Of a stretch of 64,000 nucleotides of DNA, positions 8,592 to 17,905 are shown in pieces. Both the position numbers and the translations under genes were made by a program. Every line of letters starts with the position of its first letter. Position 1 is the stretch's first letter. Under the pieces are notes generated by a model that saw only the letters and a program-made list of their open reading frames with translations, had not been told where the DNA came from and made no database searches. Origin of the DNA: Tenacibaculum piscium (GTDB lineage Bacteria > Bacteroidota > Bacteroidia > Flavobacteriales > Flavobacteriaceae); assembly GCF_021390715.1 (NCBI RefSeq), contig NZ_JAJGWT010000008.1, positions 62,001 through 126,000 of the forward strand, in the 5' to 3' direction.

Positions 8592-9995
8592 TTATTTAAT
8601 AATTTCTTCAATTTCTGTTATGAATCTTTCAGCAAGTGTATCTGCATTTTTTTGGCTATCGCTTTCGGTATAAATTCTGATAATCGGCTCTGTATTCGAT
8701 TTACGTAAATGAACCCATTGTTTTTCAAAATCAATTTTTACACCGTCAATTGTATTAACGTCTTCATTTTGATATTTTAAAGTCATTTTTGATAAAACCT
8801 CATCAACATCAATTTTCGGAGTTAATTGAATTTTGTTTTTACTCATAAAATAACTTGGATACGAATCTCTTAATTCTTTACAAGACATTTTCTTTTTCGC
8901 TAAATGCGATAAAAACAACGCAACACCAACTAAAGAATCTCTACCATAATGCGAAGCAGGATAAATAATTCCTCCATTTCCTTCACCACCAATTACAGTA
9001 TCGGTATCTTTCATCATTTGAACTACGTTTACTTCACCTACGGCAGATGCTGTGTAAGTTCCACCATGTTTTTCAGTAACATCACGTAAAGCTCTTGATG
9101 ATGATAAATTAGAAACTGTATTTCCTCCTTTTAATTTACCTAATACGTAATCCGCACAAGCAACTAACGTGTATTCTTCCCCAAACATAGAACCATCTTC
9201 TGATATTAAAGCTAAACGGTCAACATCAGGATCCACAACAATTCCTAAATCGGCTTTCTTTTTAACGACTAATTTAGAAATATCAGTTAAATTCTCTTTT
9301 AAAGGTTCAGGATTATGAGGGAAATCACCATTTGGCTCACAATATAATTCGATACATTTAACACCTAATTCCTTTAATAAAGCAGGAATAAAAATTCCTC
9401 CAGTAGAATTAACACCATCAACAACCACTTTAAACTTTGCTTTTTTAATAGCTTTTACATCGACTAAATCTAAGTTTAAAACTTCTTTGATGTGTTTCTT
9501 TAAATAACGCTTATTCTTTCTGTAGCTTCCTAATTCATCAACGGCAGCAAACGTAAAATCTTCATTATCTGCTAAAGCTAAAATTTCTTCTCCATCTGCG
9601 CCGTTTAAAAACTCTCCTTTTTCATTTAATAATTTTAAGGCGTTCCATTGCTTCGGATTATGAGAAGCTGTTAAAATAATTCCTCCATGTGCTTTTTCTA
9701 AAGGAACAGCAATTTCCACCGTTGGTGTTGTAGATAGGCCTAAATCAACCACATTAATTCCTAATCCAACTAACGTGTTTGCTACTAAGTTGCTAATCAT
9801 TTTACCAGAAATACGTGCATCTCTACCAATAACGACTTTAATTTTCGTATTATTTTTTTGAGCTGTCGGGTTTCTTTTGATGATAAAAGCTCCGTAAGCT
9901 GCTGCAAATTTAACAGCGTCTAATGGCGTAAGATTTTCGCTAGGCTTTCCTCCTATTGTTCCTCTAATTCCTGATATCGATTTTATAAGTGTCAT
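8592..9995 (-). CDS. glmM: Phosphoglucosamine mutase
   Basis: A 467-residue alpha-D-phosphohexomutase. All four signature regions are present: the phosphoserine loop TASHNP (Ser111), the magnesium loop DPDVDR (Asp255, 257, 259), the sugar loop GGEGNGG (about 336-342) and the phosphate-binding RKSNTEP near the C-terminus. GlmM turns glucosamine-6-phosphate into glucosamine-1-phosphate for UDP-GlcNAc, feeding MurA (also in this window). Flavobacteria usually have this one as GlmM; a phosphoglucomutase or phosphomannomutase specificity is the alternative. A TAnnTTTG promoter at 10029-10036 gives a leader of about 27 nt. Confidence 0.88.
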   Translation of the reverse strand: MTLIKSISGIRGTIGGKPSENLTPLDAVKFAAAYGAFIIKRNPTAQKNNTKIKVVIGRDARISGKMISNLVANTLVGLGINVVDLGLSTTPTVEIAVPLEKAHGGIILTASHNPKQWNALKLLNEKGEFLNGADGEEILALADNEDFTFAAVDELGSYRKNKRYLKKHIKEVLNLDLVDVKAIKKAKFKVVVDGVNSTGGIFIPALLKELGVKCIELYCEPNGDFPHNPEPLKENLTDISKLVVKKKADLGIVVDPDVDRLALISEDGSMFGEEYTLVACADYVLGKLKGGNTVSNLSSSRALRDVTEKHGGTYTASAVGEVNVVQMMKDTDTVIGGEGNGGIIYPASHYGRDSLVGVALFLSHLAKKKMSCKELRDSYPSYFMSKNKIQLTPKIDVDEVLSKMTLKYQNEDVNTIDGVKIDFEKQWVHLRKSNTEPIIRIYTESDSQKNADTLAERFITEIEEIIK

Positions 9996-10028
9996 AGTTT
10001 TTTTAATTACTTTTTTTGATTTTCACTA

Positions 10029-10036
10029 CAAATATA
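10029..10036 (-). promoter_or_regulatory. -7 promoter box of glmM
   Basis: TATATTTG on the minus strand (CAAATATA on the plus strand), 34 bp upstream of the glmM start codon; a good match to the TAnnTTTG consensus of Bacteroidota. Confidence 0.6.
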
Positions 10037-10068
10037 ATGGTAATAAAGAAATTAATATAAAAAGAAGA

Positions 10069-10103
10069 AACCTTTAATTATAACCAAGTTACAATTAAAG
10101 GTT
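10069..10103 (-). terminator. Terminator after the 10158-11399 lipoprotein gene
   Basis: Perfect 11-bp arms AACCTTTAATT (10069-10079) and AATTAAAGGTT (10093-10103), followed on the minus strand by a T-rich tract. Confidence 0.7.
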
Positions 10104-10157
10104 TAAAAAAATATTTTACTACTTGAATTCAACCTAAAAGTATTTATATTTATCTAT

Positions 10158-11399
10158 TTACTTGAAAATTGTATTAATTGTAGTACCAACCCTACGGTTT
10201 TCACCATATAATGTAATGGTTTTTTCTTGCTCTGAATTTCCGAAATATGATGGAAATAAATAGCTATAACCCAATGTAAGTGTTAATTCTGTTTTTTTAT
10301 TGTTAACAGTTAAATCAAAACCATAACTGATTGAGCTTGAACTTGAAATCATGAAAACAGAACCATTTGAAGGGATAGAAATAGTATTAGGTAAATTCTC
10401 ACCAGTGATAATTAATATATCGCCACTAAAATATCTGTTTTTATTTAAAGAAGTAATAATTGGTATATCTTCGGCTAAAACATCGATATTAAAAGTTGAA
10501 ACAGTTTTAACGTTACCGTCTATCAAATATTTAAGTTTGTAATTAGTAGCTGTAGCAATATTATCTGGAAAACTATACCGAAAAGCATTAAAAGACATTC
10601 CGTTTGTATAATTAGAAGAATTTGTAATTGATGTGTTTTTTATTATATATGAGTTCTGTTCATTTTCTAACACTAAAGTGGAATTAGGTACAGATAAATC
10701 GATACCTGTCCCCGAAATAATTGCAGTAGCATTACTATAAAACATTTTATAGTGATTATCAAAAAACTGAAAAGCTTTGGTTGTTAGTGTGAATGTAGAT
10801 GTTTTACCATTTTCTGCTGTTACAATATATTCAACTGGTAAGTAGAAATTTTGTGGTCCTTCTTTAACGGGAAGAATTGATGCTCCATCAGGTATAGAAA
10901 ACACGATATTCGCAGTTTCTAGTGTATTATCAGTTTCTACATATAATGTTTTAGCATCATTATTTACTGTACCTTCATATTTTTTAGCATTAATTAATAA
11001 TTTAAAATTAAGGATATCTGTATTAGAACTGATATTATTTACAATTACTCTGTATATATTTGATGCTCCATTCTCTGCTATAATTGTATAGACTATCTCA
11101 TTCTCGAAATTTTGAGAGATATTTACTACTGGCGATATACTTGATTTATCCGAATATTCTATTATTGGCACTAAAGATGTTAGATCCGCATCTTCAGTAT
11201 TGAGTGTTATTATTTTATTTGTTTGATTAATTACACCAGAAATTAATTTTCCTGCAATATTCAATTGAAACGATGTTATCTTATTTTTATTATTCAGAAC
11301 TATTGGTAATATTTCAGGAGTAATTTCAGGAGTATCCTCTTTTTGACATGAAAAAAGTACACCAAAAAATAATATTACTATAAATATTTTATTTTTCAT
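10158..11399 (-). CDS. Surface lipoprotein with two tandem DUF5018-like domains
   Basis: A 413-residue lipoprotein: signal peptide with a lipobox ending at Cys18 (GVLFSC), followed by an acidic QKED, which in Bacteroidota often directs export to the cell surface. Residues about 38-122 and 127-206 are two copies of a beta domain with the pattern KITSF...ENGxxxxYxVxxx, like DUF5018 or related cadherin-like modules. The rest (about 215-413) looks like Ig/IPT-type beta repeats. The gene is 7 bp downstream of the PQQ-propeller lipoprotein gene, so the two are one operon and may act together. Function unknown; adhesion or ligand binding is an inference from the fold. Confidence 0.78.
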   Translation of the reverse strand: MKNKIFIVILFFGVLFSCQKEDTPEITPEILPIVLNNKNKITSFQLNIAGKLISGVINQTNKIITLNTEDADLTSLVPIIEYSDKSSISPVVNISQNFENEIVYTIIAENGASNIYRVIVNNISSNTDILNFKLLINAKKYEGTVNNDAKTLYVETDNTLETANIVFSIPDGASILPVKEGPQNFYLPVEYIVTAENGKTSTFTLTTKAFQFFDNHYKMFYSNATAIISGTGIDLSVPNSTLVLENEQNSYIIKNTSITNSSNYTNGMSFNAFRYSFPDNIATATNYKLKYLIDGNVKTVSTFNIDVLAEDIPIITSLNKNRYFSGDILIITGENLPNTISIPSNGSVFMISSSSSISYGFDLTVNNKKTELTLTLGYSYLFPSYFGNSEQEKTITLYGENRRVGTTINTIFK

Positions 11400-11406
11400 A
11401 ATTTAA

Positions 11407-12780
11407 TTAATTTTTTAATCCGTTAACACTTGGGTAAATTACTTTTTCCCCTTCTCCAATGATAATTATTGGAGATTTAATTATAATTTCCGTATGTTTT
11501 TTCTTCCAATTAAGTATACCTGTTTCGGCATTTATAGCATACATATTTTTACTCCAATCTCCTATGTAAACAGTATCATCAAATACAATAGGCGAAGATG
11601 TAGTGTTATTATCTAAATCAAAACGCCAAATTAATGACCCATCATTTGCGTTTAAGCATAACAATTCACCACTTCCATTCTTTGATACTCCAATATATAC
11701 CTTATCATTATAAATGAATGGAGATGTCTCTATTGATGAATTTAAAGTCAACGGATTATACTCCCATATAGTAGTGACTGTTTTTAAATTATAAGCATAT
11801 ATTCCCCTATAAGTAGCTGTGATAATTGACTCTTTAAATTGTGTTGGAGAAGCATAAAATGATATCTCTGATTCTGAATCGATACTCCAATTTTTAATTC
11901 CTGTATTTTTATTGAGAGAATAAAATCTACCACTATTATCACCAAAAAAAATGTCATTATTTACTACCAAGGGATTCGTATATGTTTTATAAGCATTTTT
12001 TTCTAATTTAAAGTTCCAAATTATTGCTCCTGTTTGTTTATTAATAGCAGATACAATGCTGCTACACGTAAATATTTTATCAGAGTCAATAGATAAAGGA
12101 GCGTAATGATGTGGTAAATTACGTTGCCATAGCTTTCCTCCTGTTATTTTATCTATACAATATAAAGTAGAGCCAGAATCAAGAGCATAAATATTAGCAA
12201 CATCTACAATTATGCTACGATATTCATCGATCTTTTTATTAGTAGGTTTACTTGTCCAATTAGTTTTTCCAGAAAGAATATCCAATCCATTTATTCCAGA
12301 ATAAATAAGGTTATCGGATATGACATGGCTTTCTATAAATGAAGTTTCAGTTTTCCACATAGGTTTTAAAGTATAAAGATCTAATGCGTAAAGTGTTCCT
12401 CCAAAACCTGTATATAACAATATTTTACTTTTGGAGCTTGAAAATTTAAAAAGAACCTCAGTTGTTCCTCCTTTTTTATCTGTACCGATTATTCTACCTA
12501 CATAATCTTCATTATATGCGAAGACTGTAGAACTGATAGATTCCGTAGTTTCTGTGATAAGTATTGAATTTACATATAATTTATAAAATATTTGGTCGCC
12601 ATCTTTATCTTCAGCATCACTCCAATTTATAGTAACTTTTGGTCCGTCTAAAACAATATCATCAATTTTTATAGTTCCAGGTTTTGAGTTTGGTTCATTT
12701 GGTTCAATAGTCGGGGTTTGGTCATCCGATGAACAAGAAAAACAAATAATAATAGATATTATTAAGGTGATATATTTCAT
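11407..12780 (-). CDS. PQQ-like beta-propeller lipoprotein with FN3-like domain
   Basis: A 457-residue lipoprotein with lipobox Cys16 (IICFSC) and an SSDD tail. Residues about 35-112 look like a fibronectin type III domain. The remainder carries about eight repeats of the PQQ-like type, each ending with GxxxW (for example DLYTLKPMW, DKITGGKLW, NKNTGIKNW, NAETGILNW), which suits an eight-bladed propeller. The BamB/PQQ repeat family is broad; here it is not BamB, given the FN3 module and the partner gene. It is the first gene of a two-gene operon with the DUF5018-like lipoprotein. Role unknown. Confidence 0.82.
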   Translation of the reverse strand: MKYITLIISIIICFSCSSDDQTPTIEPNEPNSKPGTIKIDDIVLDGPKVTINWSDAEDKDGDQIFYKLYVNSILITETTESISSTVFAYNEDYVGRIIGTDKKGGTTEVLFKFSSSKSKILLYTGFGGTLYALDLYTLKPMWKTETSFIESHVISDNLIYSGINGLDILSGKTNWTSKPTNKKIDEYRSIIVDVANIYALDSGSTLYCIDKITGGKLWQRNLPHHYAPLSIDSDKIFTCSSIVSAINKQTGAIIWNFKLEKNAYKTYTNPLVVNNDIFFGDNSGRFYSLNKNTGIKNWSIDSESEISFYASPTQFKESIITATYRGIYAYNLKTVTTIWEYNPLTLNSSIETSPFIYNDKVYIGVSKNGSGELLCLNANDGSLIWRFDLDNNTTSSPIVFDDTVYIGDWSKNMYAINAETGILNWKKKHTEIIIKSPIIIIGEGEKVIYPSVNGLKN

Positions 12781-12817
12781 TTAAAGCTAATTTATTTTTT
12801 TTACATAAAAACAACAT

Positions 12818-12850
12818 TAAAAAAACCCGCTACTTTCGTAACGGGTTTTA
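12818..12850 (-). terminator. Terminator of rpsA
   Basis: Hairpin built on ACCCG...CGGGT with extra TAC/GTA pairs (about 12824-12846) and a T-run on the minus strand, 22 bp past the rpsA stop codon. Confidence 0.8.
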
Positions 12851-12871
12851 AGAGTTTATGATAAAGAAATA

Positions 12872-14647
12872 TTATTTCCCTTCCATTTTTCTTTTTAATT
12901 CAGCTAATCCACCAATATCTCCTAAAGTAGTTTTTTCTACGTCAGCAGCTTTTTTAGCAGCAGCCTTGATGTTTTTCTTTTCTTCTTCTTTGAAAAGAGA
13001 CGTATGAGAAACAACAATTCTTCTGTATTCTTTACTAAATTCAGTAACGATGAACTTTACAGCATCACCTTTTTCTAATTTAGAACCGTCTTCTTTTTCT
13101 AAGAAACGAGTTGGAGCGAATGCTTCGATACCATCTGCAAAAGTTACAGTTGCACCTTTATCATTCTTTTCCTTGATAGAACCTTCGTGAGTAGATCCGA
13201 TTGCATACGTAGCTTCATGAGCATCCCAAGGGTTATCTTGAGTTTGCTTATGACCTAAGTTTAACTTACGGTTCTCAACGTCTAATTCTAATACTTGAAC
13301 TTCTAATTTATCACCAACAGTAACAAAATCAGAAGGATGCTTAATTTTCTTAGTCCAAGATAAATCAGAGATATAAACTAATCCGTCAATTCCTTCTTCT
13401 AATTCAACAAACACACCAAAGTTAGTATAGTTACGTACAGTACCAGTATGCTTAGAGTTTACAGGGTACTTAGTAGTAATATCAGTCCAAGGATCTGGAT
13501 GTAATTGCTTCATACCAAGAGACATTTTACGGTCTTCACGGTCTAAAGTTAAAATTTGAGCTTCAACCTCATCACCAACTTTTACGAAATCTTGCGCAGA
13601 ACGTAAGTGAGTAGACCAAGACATTTCAGAAACGTGAATTAAACCTTCAACACCTTCTTCAACCTCTACAAAAGCACCATAATCAGCTAAAACAACAACT
13701 TTTCCTTTCACTTTATCACCAACTTTTAAATCAGTATTTAAAGCTTCCCAAGGATGAGAAGATAATTGTTTTAAACCTAATTGAATTCTAGATTTGTTAT
13801 CATCAAAGTCTAAAATTACAACATTTAATTTCTGATCTAATTCAACAACCTCATTCGGGTGGTTAATACGAGACCAAGATAAATCAGTAATATGAACTAA
13901 ACCGTCAACACCACCTAAATCAACAAAGACACCATAAGAAGTAATGTTTTTAACAACACCTTCTAATACTTGTCCTTTTTCTAATTGACCAATGATTTCT
14001 TTCTTCTGATCTTCTAAATCAGCTTCAATTAACGCTTTATGCGATACTACTACGTTTTTAAATTCGTGGTTGATTTTCACAACTTTGAATTCCATAGTTT
14101 TCTCTACATACTGATCGTAATCACGGATAGGCTTCACATCAATTTGAGATCCTGGTAAGAAAGCTTCAATACCAAATACATCAACGATCATACCTCCACG
14201 AGTTCTACACTTAACAAAACCGTTAACGATTTCACCAGTTTCATGTGCATTATTAACACGTTCCCATGCTTTAATAACACGTGCTTTTTTGTGAGATAAT
14301 ACTAATTGACCAGAAGCATCTTCTCTTTTGTCAACTAATACCTCAACACTATCTCCAAGTTTTAAACCTGGATTGTAACGGAATTCGTTTAAAGAAATTA
14401 CTCCCTCTGACTTAGAGTTGATATCGATAATTGCATCTCTATCAGTAATTCTTGTAACGGTTCCTTCGATAACATCACGTTCGTTTACGAAACCTACTGT
14501 TCCTTCTAACGCTTTTTCGAATTCTTTTAATTTAGATTCATCAACTTCATCAATACCTTCTTCGTATTTATGCCAGTTAAATGTTGCTAAAAATTCTGCT
14601 GGGTTTACTGTTACTGCTTCAGCAGCTGTGTTTTTTTCTTCAGACAT
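12872..14647 (-). CDS. rpsA: 30S ribosomal protein S1
   Basis: A 591-residue protein with six S1/OB-fold repeats (about residues 60-125, 143-210, 230-300, 315-385, 400-470 and 487-555). The middle four carry the classic pattern GxVxxxxxFGxFVxLxxGxxGLxHxSxLSW. The N-terminal about 50 residues (acidic, DEVDESKLKEFEKALEG) are the part that contacts protein S2. S1 unfolds and delivers mRNA to the 30S subunit, which matters in Bacteroidota where Shine-Dalgarno sequences are rare. The gene has its own promoter and a leader of about 115 nt. Confidence 0.97.
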   Translation of the reverse strand: MSEEKNTAAEAVTVNPAEFLATFNWHKYEEGIDEVDESKLKEFEKALEGTVGFVNERDVIEGTVTRITDRDAIIDINSKSEGVISLNEFRYNPGLKLGDSVEVLVDKREDASGQLVLSHKKARVIKAWERVNNAHETGEIVNGFVKCRTRGGMIVDVFGIEAFLPGSQIDVKPIRDYDQYVEKTMEFKVVKINHEFKNVVVSHKALIEADLEDQKKEIIGQLEKGQVLEGVVKNITSYGVFVDLGGVDGLVHITDLSWSRINHPNEVVELDQKLNVVILDFDDNKSRIQLGLKQLSSHPWEALNTDLKVGDKVKGKVVVLADYGAFVEVEEGVEGLIHVSEMSWSTHLRSAQDFVKVGDEVEAQILTLDREDRKMSLGMKQLHPDPWTDITTKYPVNSKHTGTVRNYTNFGVFVELEEGIDGLVYISDLSWTKKIKHPSDFVTVGDKLEVQVLELDVENRKLNLGHKQTQDNPWDAHEATYAIGSTHEGSIKEKNDKGATVTFADGIEAFAPTRFLEKEDGSKLEKGDAVKFIVTEFSKEYRRIVVSHTSLFKEEEKKNIKAAAKKAADVEKTTLGDIGGLAELKRKMEGK

Positions 14648-14775
14648 GTCTGAACTAGTTTTTGTATCTTTCTATTGATCAGATTCTTAGCGATATCAAT
14701 ATAAAAGAGAATTAAAATATAAATTTGTTTGCTGCCTTTGTTAAATCTGTTCTCGTAAAAAGGCGTGCAAATTTA
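14648..14775 (-). promoter_or_regulatory. Promoter and leader of rpsA
   Basis: TAAATTTG on the minus strand (14768-14775) fits the TAnnTTTG box. Transcription should begin near 14761, leaving a leader of about 115 nt, long for this genome. In other bacteria S1 represses its own mRNA through the leader, so autoregulation is plausible here but not shown. I found no strong hairpin in it. Confidence 0.55.
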
Positions 14776-14865
14776 CGATGTTTAATCTTAAAAACCTATA
14801 AACACCTTTGATTTTAAGTAAGTTAAATATAGACTCAATTATTTAATTATGATATTCCTAGTTTT

Positions 14866-14984
14866 ATGCACTATTTTTTACAGTATTTAAAATACCTCTC
14901 CGAGCGTTGTTACGGATTTCGTAAAATTAAAAAATATAAGTTCTTGTTTTTATTGGATTTTTTAAATGATAAAAAACAGTGCAT
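14866..14984. repeat. Unexplained inverted repeat of about 119 bp
   Basis: ATGCACTATTTTTTA (about 14865-14879) pairs with TAAAAAACAGTGCAT (about 14969-14983) with one mismatch, enclosing a segment with a short GC-richer patch (CTCCGAGCGTTGTTACGG). A 63-codon open frame runs through it on the plus strand but overlaps the hydroxylase gene and has no convincing start context, so I do not call it a gene. It may be a palindromic repeat or a small RNA. Confidence 0.35.
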
Positions 14985-14988
14985 GCTC

Positions 14989-15630
14989 CTATTTTTTTAT
15001 CGTTTTAAATATTTTATCCCAAAAAACAGTATAAAATCCATAATTACGATAGTTTAATTGATGATGTTTCTGATGAAAACTGTTTGTTGTGAATATCAAA
15101 AGGTCTTTTTCTTTTTGTACGTTTAAATGTGTAATGACTCCGTAAAGCCAATTAAAAACAAGAAACACTATAAAACTATATAAGTTAAATGAAAATAATA
15201 TTGATACCATAGTCAACAACAAACCAAATAAGACAGCTTCCCAAAGCGACATATAATACAAACTCACCGCATTGAATTCAATAGTATGTTCGTGATGTTT
15301 TGCGTGAATCGTATTTAAGTAAGGTATATTATGAGAACACCAATGTAATATGTACATTAAAAAATCCATCAATATAAAAAGCGCTATAAACGAAATTATA
15401 AAGTTATCCGAAGAAAAAGTTATGATATCTATTTGCCATAATATATAACCAGGAATTGCAATAAGAATGTTTATCAATAATATTAGTAAAGAATAAAGCA
15501 CTTCTTTTTTAGAAGTGCTTGTATGTTGTTTATGTCGCTTATCCCAAAATTTACTTATAATAATATTAAACAGATACCCTATTATATTTGAAAGTATCAG
15601 TAATGAGAAAAATACAATAGGGTTTTTCAT
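14989..15630 (-). CDS. Fatty acid hydroxylase / sterol desaturase family membrane protein
   Basis: A 213-residue membrane di-iron enzyme. The three histidine boxes are visible: HWCSH (H-x3-H, about residue 94), HAKHH (about 107) and HQKHH near the C-terminus, separated by four to five hydrophobic helices. The family adds hydroxyl groups to lipids or carotenoids. It is short, so it is a minimal version. The substrate cannot be told. Genes on both sides are on the same strand with about 100-bp gaps. Its 3' end overlaps the edge of the inverted repeat at 14866-14984. Confidence 0.85.
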   Translation of the reverse strand: MKNPIVFFSLLILSNIIGYLFNIIISKFWDKRHKQHTSTSKKEVLYSLLILLINILIAIPGYILWQIDIITFSSDNFIISFIALFILMDFLMYILHWCSHNIPYLNTIHAKHHEHTIEFNAVSLYYMSLWEAVLFGLLLTMVSILFSFNLYSFIVFLVFNWLYGVITHLNVQKEKDLLIFTTNSFHQKHHQLNYRNYGFYTVFWDKIFKTIKK

Positions 15631-15735
15631 GAGTTTTGGTATTTGTGTTTTCGTAGAGACAGATTGCTATCCGTTTCTACCGCATATCACGGTACGTATA
15701 TATTGTATTGTACCGTCGTTTGTTTATTTTATTTA

Positions 15736-16311
15736 TTATTTAAACGCTAATGATTTGAAAATTAAATCGGCATCTGCTTGGTATTTTTTTTGATATTTTT
15801 CTTCGGAAGAATACGTAAACGTGTAATAATTCTCTTTTACTTCAAAAAAGAATCTTATTGTGTCGTAATTTACCGAATTCCAATCATGTTTATAGTGCTG
15901 TGCGTAGGTTGTCCCGAATTTAGTTTGGTGTTTAGTTACTTCTTGAAGCGAGACTTCTTTTTGCGTAAAATGATGATTAATATAATCTTCTGTAACTTTT
16001 TGAAGTGTTATTTTTTCATTTTCACTTTCTATTACTGCTCCTGTTTTTTTTGGTGTAATGTTAAATATTTGAACGGTATTTTTATAAAAGATAGCGCCTA
16101 AATTTTTAGGTGTATATGTTACAAAATCATGATCGGGAACTGCTTTCCAAGATTCGGGAAGTTTTACCGTGTAATTTTGAGCGTTCCTGTATGTTTTTAT
16201 TTCTCCTTCAGTTAGATGATGAATTTTAGGTTTATTAGCGCCACAGCTGGCTAATAGTAATGTTAAAGCTAAACAGCTTAAAGATGTAGATATTTTTAAT
16301 TTCATTTTCAT
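15736..16311 (-). CDS. Lipoprotein of unknown function
   Basis: A 191-residue lipoprotein: signal peptide and lipobox LLLASC (Cys at about 23), then a soluble region rich in beta strands with the sequence SWKAVPDHDFVTYTPKNLG, resembling the DUF1795/PsbP-like fold of proteins that begin with a phrase such as LPESWK. No catalytic motif is seen. ATG at 16311 is taken as the start; an in-frame ATG two codons later is equally possible. Directly downstream of the YigZ gene (11 bp), so co-transcribed with it. Confidence 0.75.
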   Translation of the reverse strand: MKMKLKISTSLSCLALTLLLASCGANKPKIHHLTEGEIKTYRNAQNYTVKLPESWKAVPDHDFVTYTPKNLGAIFYKNTVQIFNITPKKTGAVIESENEKITLQKVTEDYINHHFTQKEVSLQEVTKHQTKFGTTYAQHYKHDWNSVNYDTIRFFFEVKENYYTFTYSSEEKYQKKYQADADLIFKSLAFK

Positions 16312-16322
16312 ATTATTTTTAC

Positions 16323-16976
16323 TTACTCCTCCTCATCCATTCTTTTAATACTAACTTTAAACAGATTATCAAAGATATCAAAAACTATTTGTGCGTCTTT
16401 TTTACGAACCGATATCGTATATTGACAATCCATTTCTAGTTTTTGCGCTGTAATATTTAAGTTTCGTTCTTTTACAATACGTTGTACTTTATTCATCATA
16501 TCGTAACCAAAGTTTAATTGATATTCAATATCGATTGTTTTTTCTTTGATATCAGCAATTTCCAACGCCATTTTTGCTGAGGTTCTGTAAGCGTTTATCA
16601 ATCCGCCTACGCCTAGTTTTGTTCCGCCAAAATAACGAACAGACACAATTAATATGTTTGTCACATCAAAAGCTTGAATTTGCCCATAAATAGGCATTCC
16701 TGCCGAGTTACTTGGTTCTCCGTCATCGTTTGCTCTAAAACGCATTTTTTCTGCTTCAATTCCAAATTGCCAAGCGTAGCAAAAATGACGTGCTGTATGA
16801 TGTTTTTTTCGTAATACTTCTATTGCTTCTTTAACTTCTTCTTCTGATGACACAGGAAAAGCATATCCGAAGAATTTACTATTTCTATCTTTAAAAAGAG
16901 TTTCTTCGGATGAAATATCGATTGTTTTATAGGTATCTTTTATTTTATTTTCGTCTGTATTATTTATATCACTCAT
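16323..16976 (-). CDS. YigZ / IMPACT family protein
   Basis: A 217-residue protein of the UPF0029/YigZ family. The conserved stretch RHFCYAWQFG...RANDDGEPSNSAGMP (about residues 61-93) and VRYFGGTKLGVGGL (about 110-123) identify it; the C-terminal about 70 residues are the ferredoxin-like DUF1949. The family is linked by its human member IMPACT to translation control, but the bacterial role is uncertain. I place the start at the ATG at 16976: the longer frame from 17075 would overlap the EamA gene by 55 bp and encodes an unconserved, basic N-terminus. Confidence 0.88.
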   Translation of the reverse strand: MSDINNTDENKIKDTYKTIDISSEETLFKDRNSKFFGYAFPVSSEEEVKEAIEVLRKKHHTARHFCYAWQFGIEAEKMRFRANDDGEPSNSAGMPIYGQIQAFDVTNILIVSVRYFGGTKLGVGGLINAYRTSAKMALEIADIKEKTIDIEYQLNFGYDMMNKVQRIVKERNLNITAQKLEMDCQYTISVRKKDAQIVFDIFDNLFKVSIKRMDEEE

Positions 16977-17020
16977 AATTTTATTTTCTACTGCTTTAAT
17001 CTCTTTCTTATAATTTATGC

Positions 17021-17884
17021 TTATGCCGATGCGACTACTAAAATACTGATAATAGCCACTATAATTCCTATCCAATTTTTTACAATTAATTTTTCTTTAA
17101 AGAAAATCAGGGCAAAAACGGTTGTTAAAATAACGATGGATACATTATTAATGGTAAATACTGTAGCACTTTCTAAACCTTCTGTTTGGAGAGCTTTTAG
17201 TAGAAATTCCATGGCGTAATAATTCGGGATTCCTAAAGCAATTCCACCTACGATATTTTTCCAATGAATTTTAAGTTTTCCTTTGATAAATTCTAGTATC
17301 ATAAAAAAACATCCGAAGATAAAAGCAAAACCAAAGATTGTGGCTAAAAACAATGGAACATCATTTTTGGAAACTGTTGAACTTTGCATATATTTCAAGC
17401 TAGCATCAATTATTCCCGAACCGATAAATAACAATATCGGATATTGCAAATTTTTTAGCGATATGGTTTTTGTATCGCTTTTTGCGGATGCTAAATATAC
17501 GGCAATCAAGGCGAATAAAATCCCTATTATTTTGATTGTTTCAAGTTGTTCATTGTATAGAAAAACGCCCAAAATAATCGGGATAACAACGGACATTTTT
17601 CCTGCTATTGAAGCAACTGCTAAGCCATTTTTTTGGGCGGTAATTCCCATTACGTTAAAAATCAGAATAAATAAAATTCCTAGAATAAACGCCCCCGTAA
17701 ACCAATTTTGTTGCGATATTTCTAAAATAATCACTATTTTTTTTGATGTATGAATCCCTAATAAGAATGCAATTAGATAATTAACAACAATCGCTTGTGA
17801 AGTATTGATTTTAAAAACGTCAAATAATTTGAATATTACAAACAGTAAACTTGATATTAAAATACTGATGATGAGGTACGTCAT
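17021..17884 (-). CDS. EamA/DMT family transporter
   Basis: A 287-residue protein with about ten hydrophobic helices arranged as two copies of a five-helix unit, the standard layout of the drug/metabolite transporter superfamily. The helix 4 region (GKMSVVIPIILGVFLYNEQL) and its counterpart near the C-terminus (NNVSIVILTTVFALIFFKEKL) are the usual EamA repeats with the E-K motif. The substrate is unknown; amino acids or metabolites are typical. It sits 44 bp upstream of the YigZ gene in a same-strand group. Confidence 0.88.
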   Translation of the reverse strand: MTYLIISILISSLLFVIFKLFDVFKINTSQAIVVNYLIAFLLGIHTSKKIVIILEISQQNWFTGAFILGILFILIFNVMGITAQKNGLAVASIAGKMSVVIPIILGVFLYNEQLETIKIIGILFALIAVYLASAKSDTKTISLKNLQYPILLFIGSGIIDASLKYMQSSTVSKNDVPLFLATIFGFAFIFGCFFMILEFIKGKLKIHWKNIVGGIALGIPNYYAMEFLLKALQTEGLESATVFTINNVSIVILTTVFALIFFKEKLIVKNWIGIIVAIISILVVASA

Positions 17885-17905
17885 TCGTCATTCTATTTTT
17901 TTATT

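Noticed and set aside
14866..15057. 63-codon plus-strand open frame
   Set aside because: It overlaps the hydroxylase gene antisense and lies in an inverted repeat; the composition is that of translated AT-rich DNA.
17021..17075. Overlap of the YigZ and EamA genes
   Set aside because: It disappears when YigZ starts at the ATG at 16976, which fits the family N-terminus.
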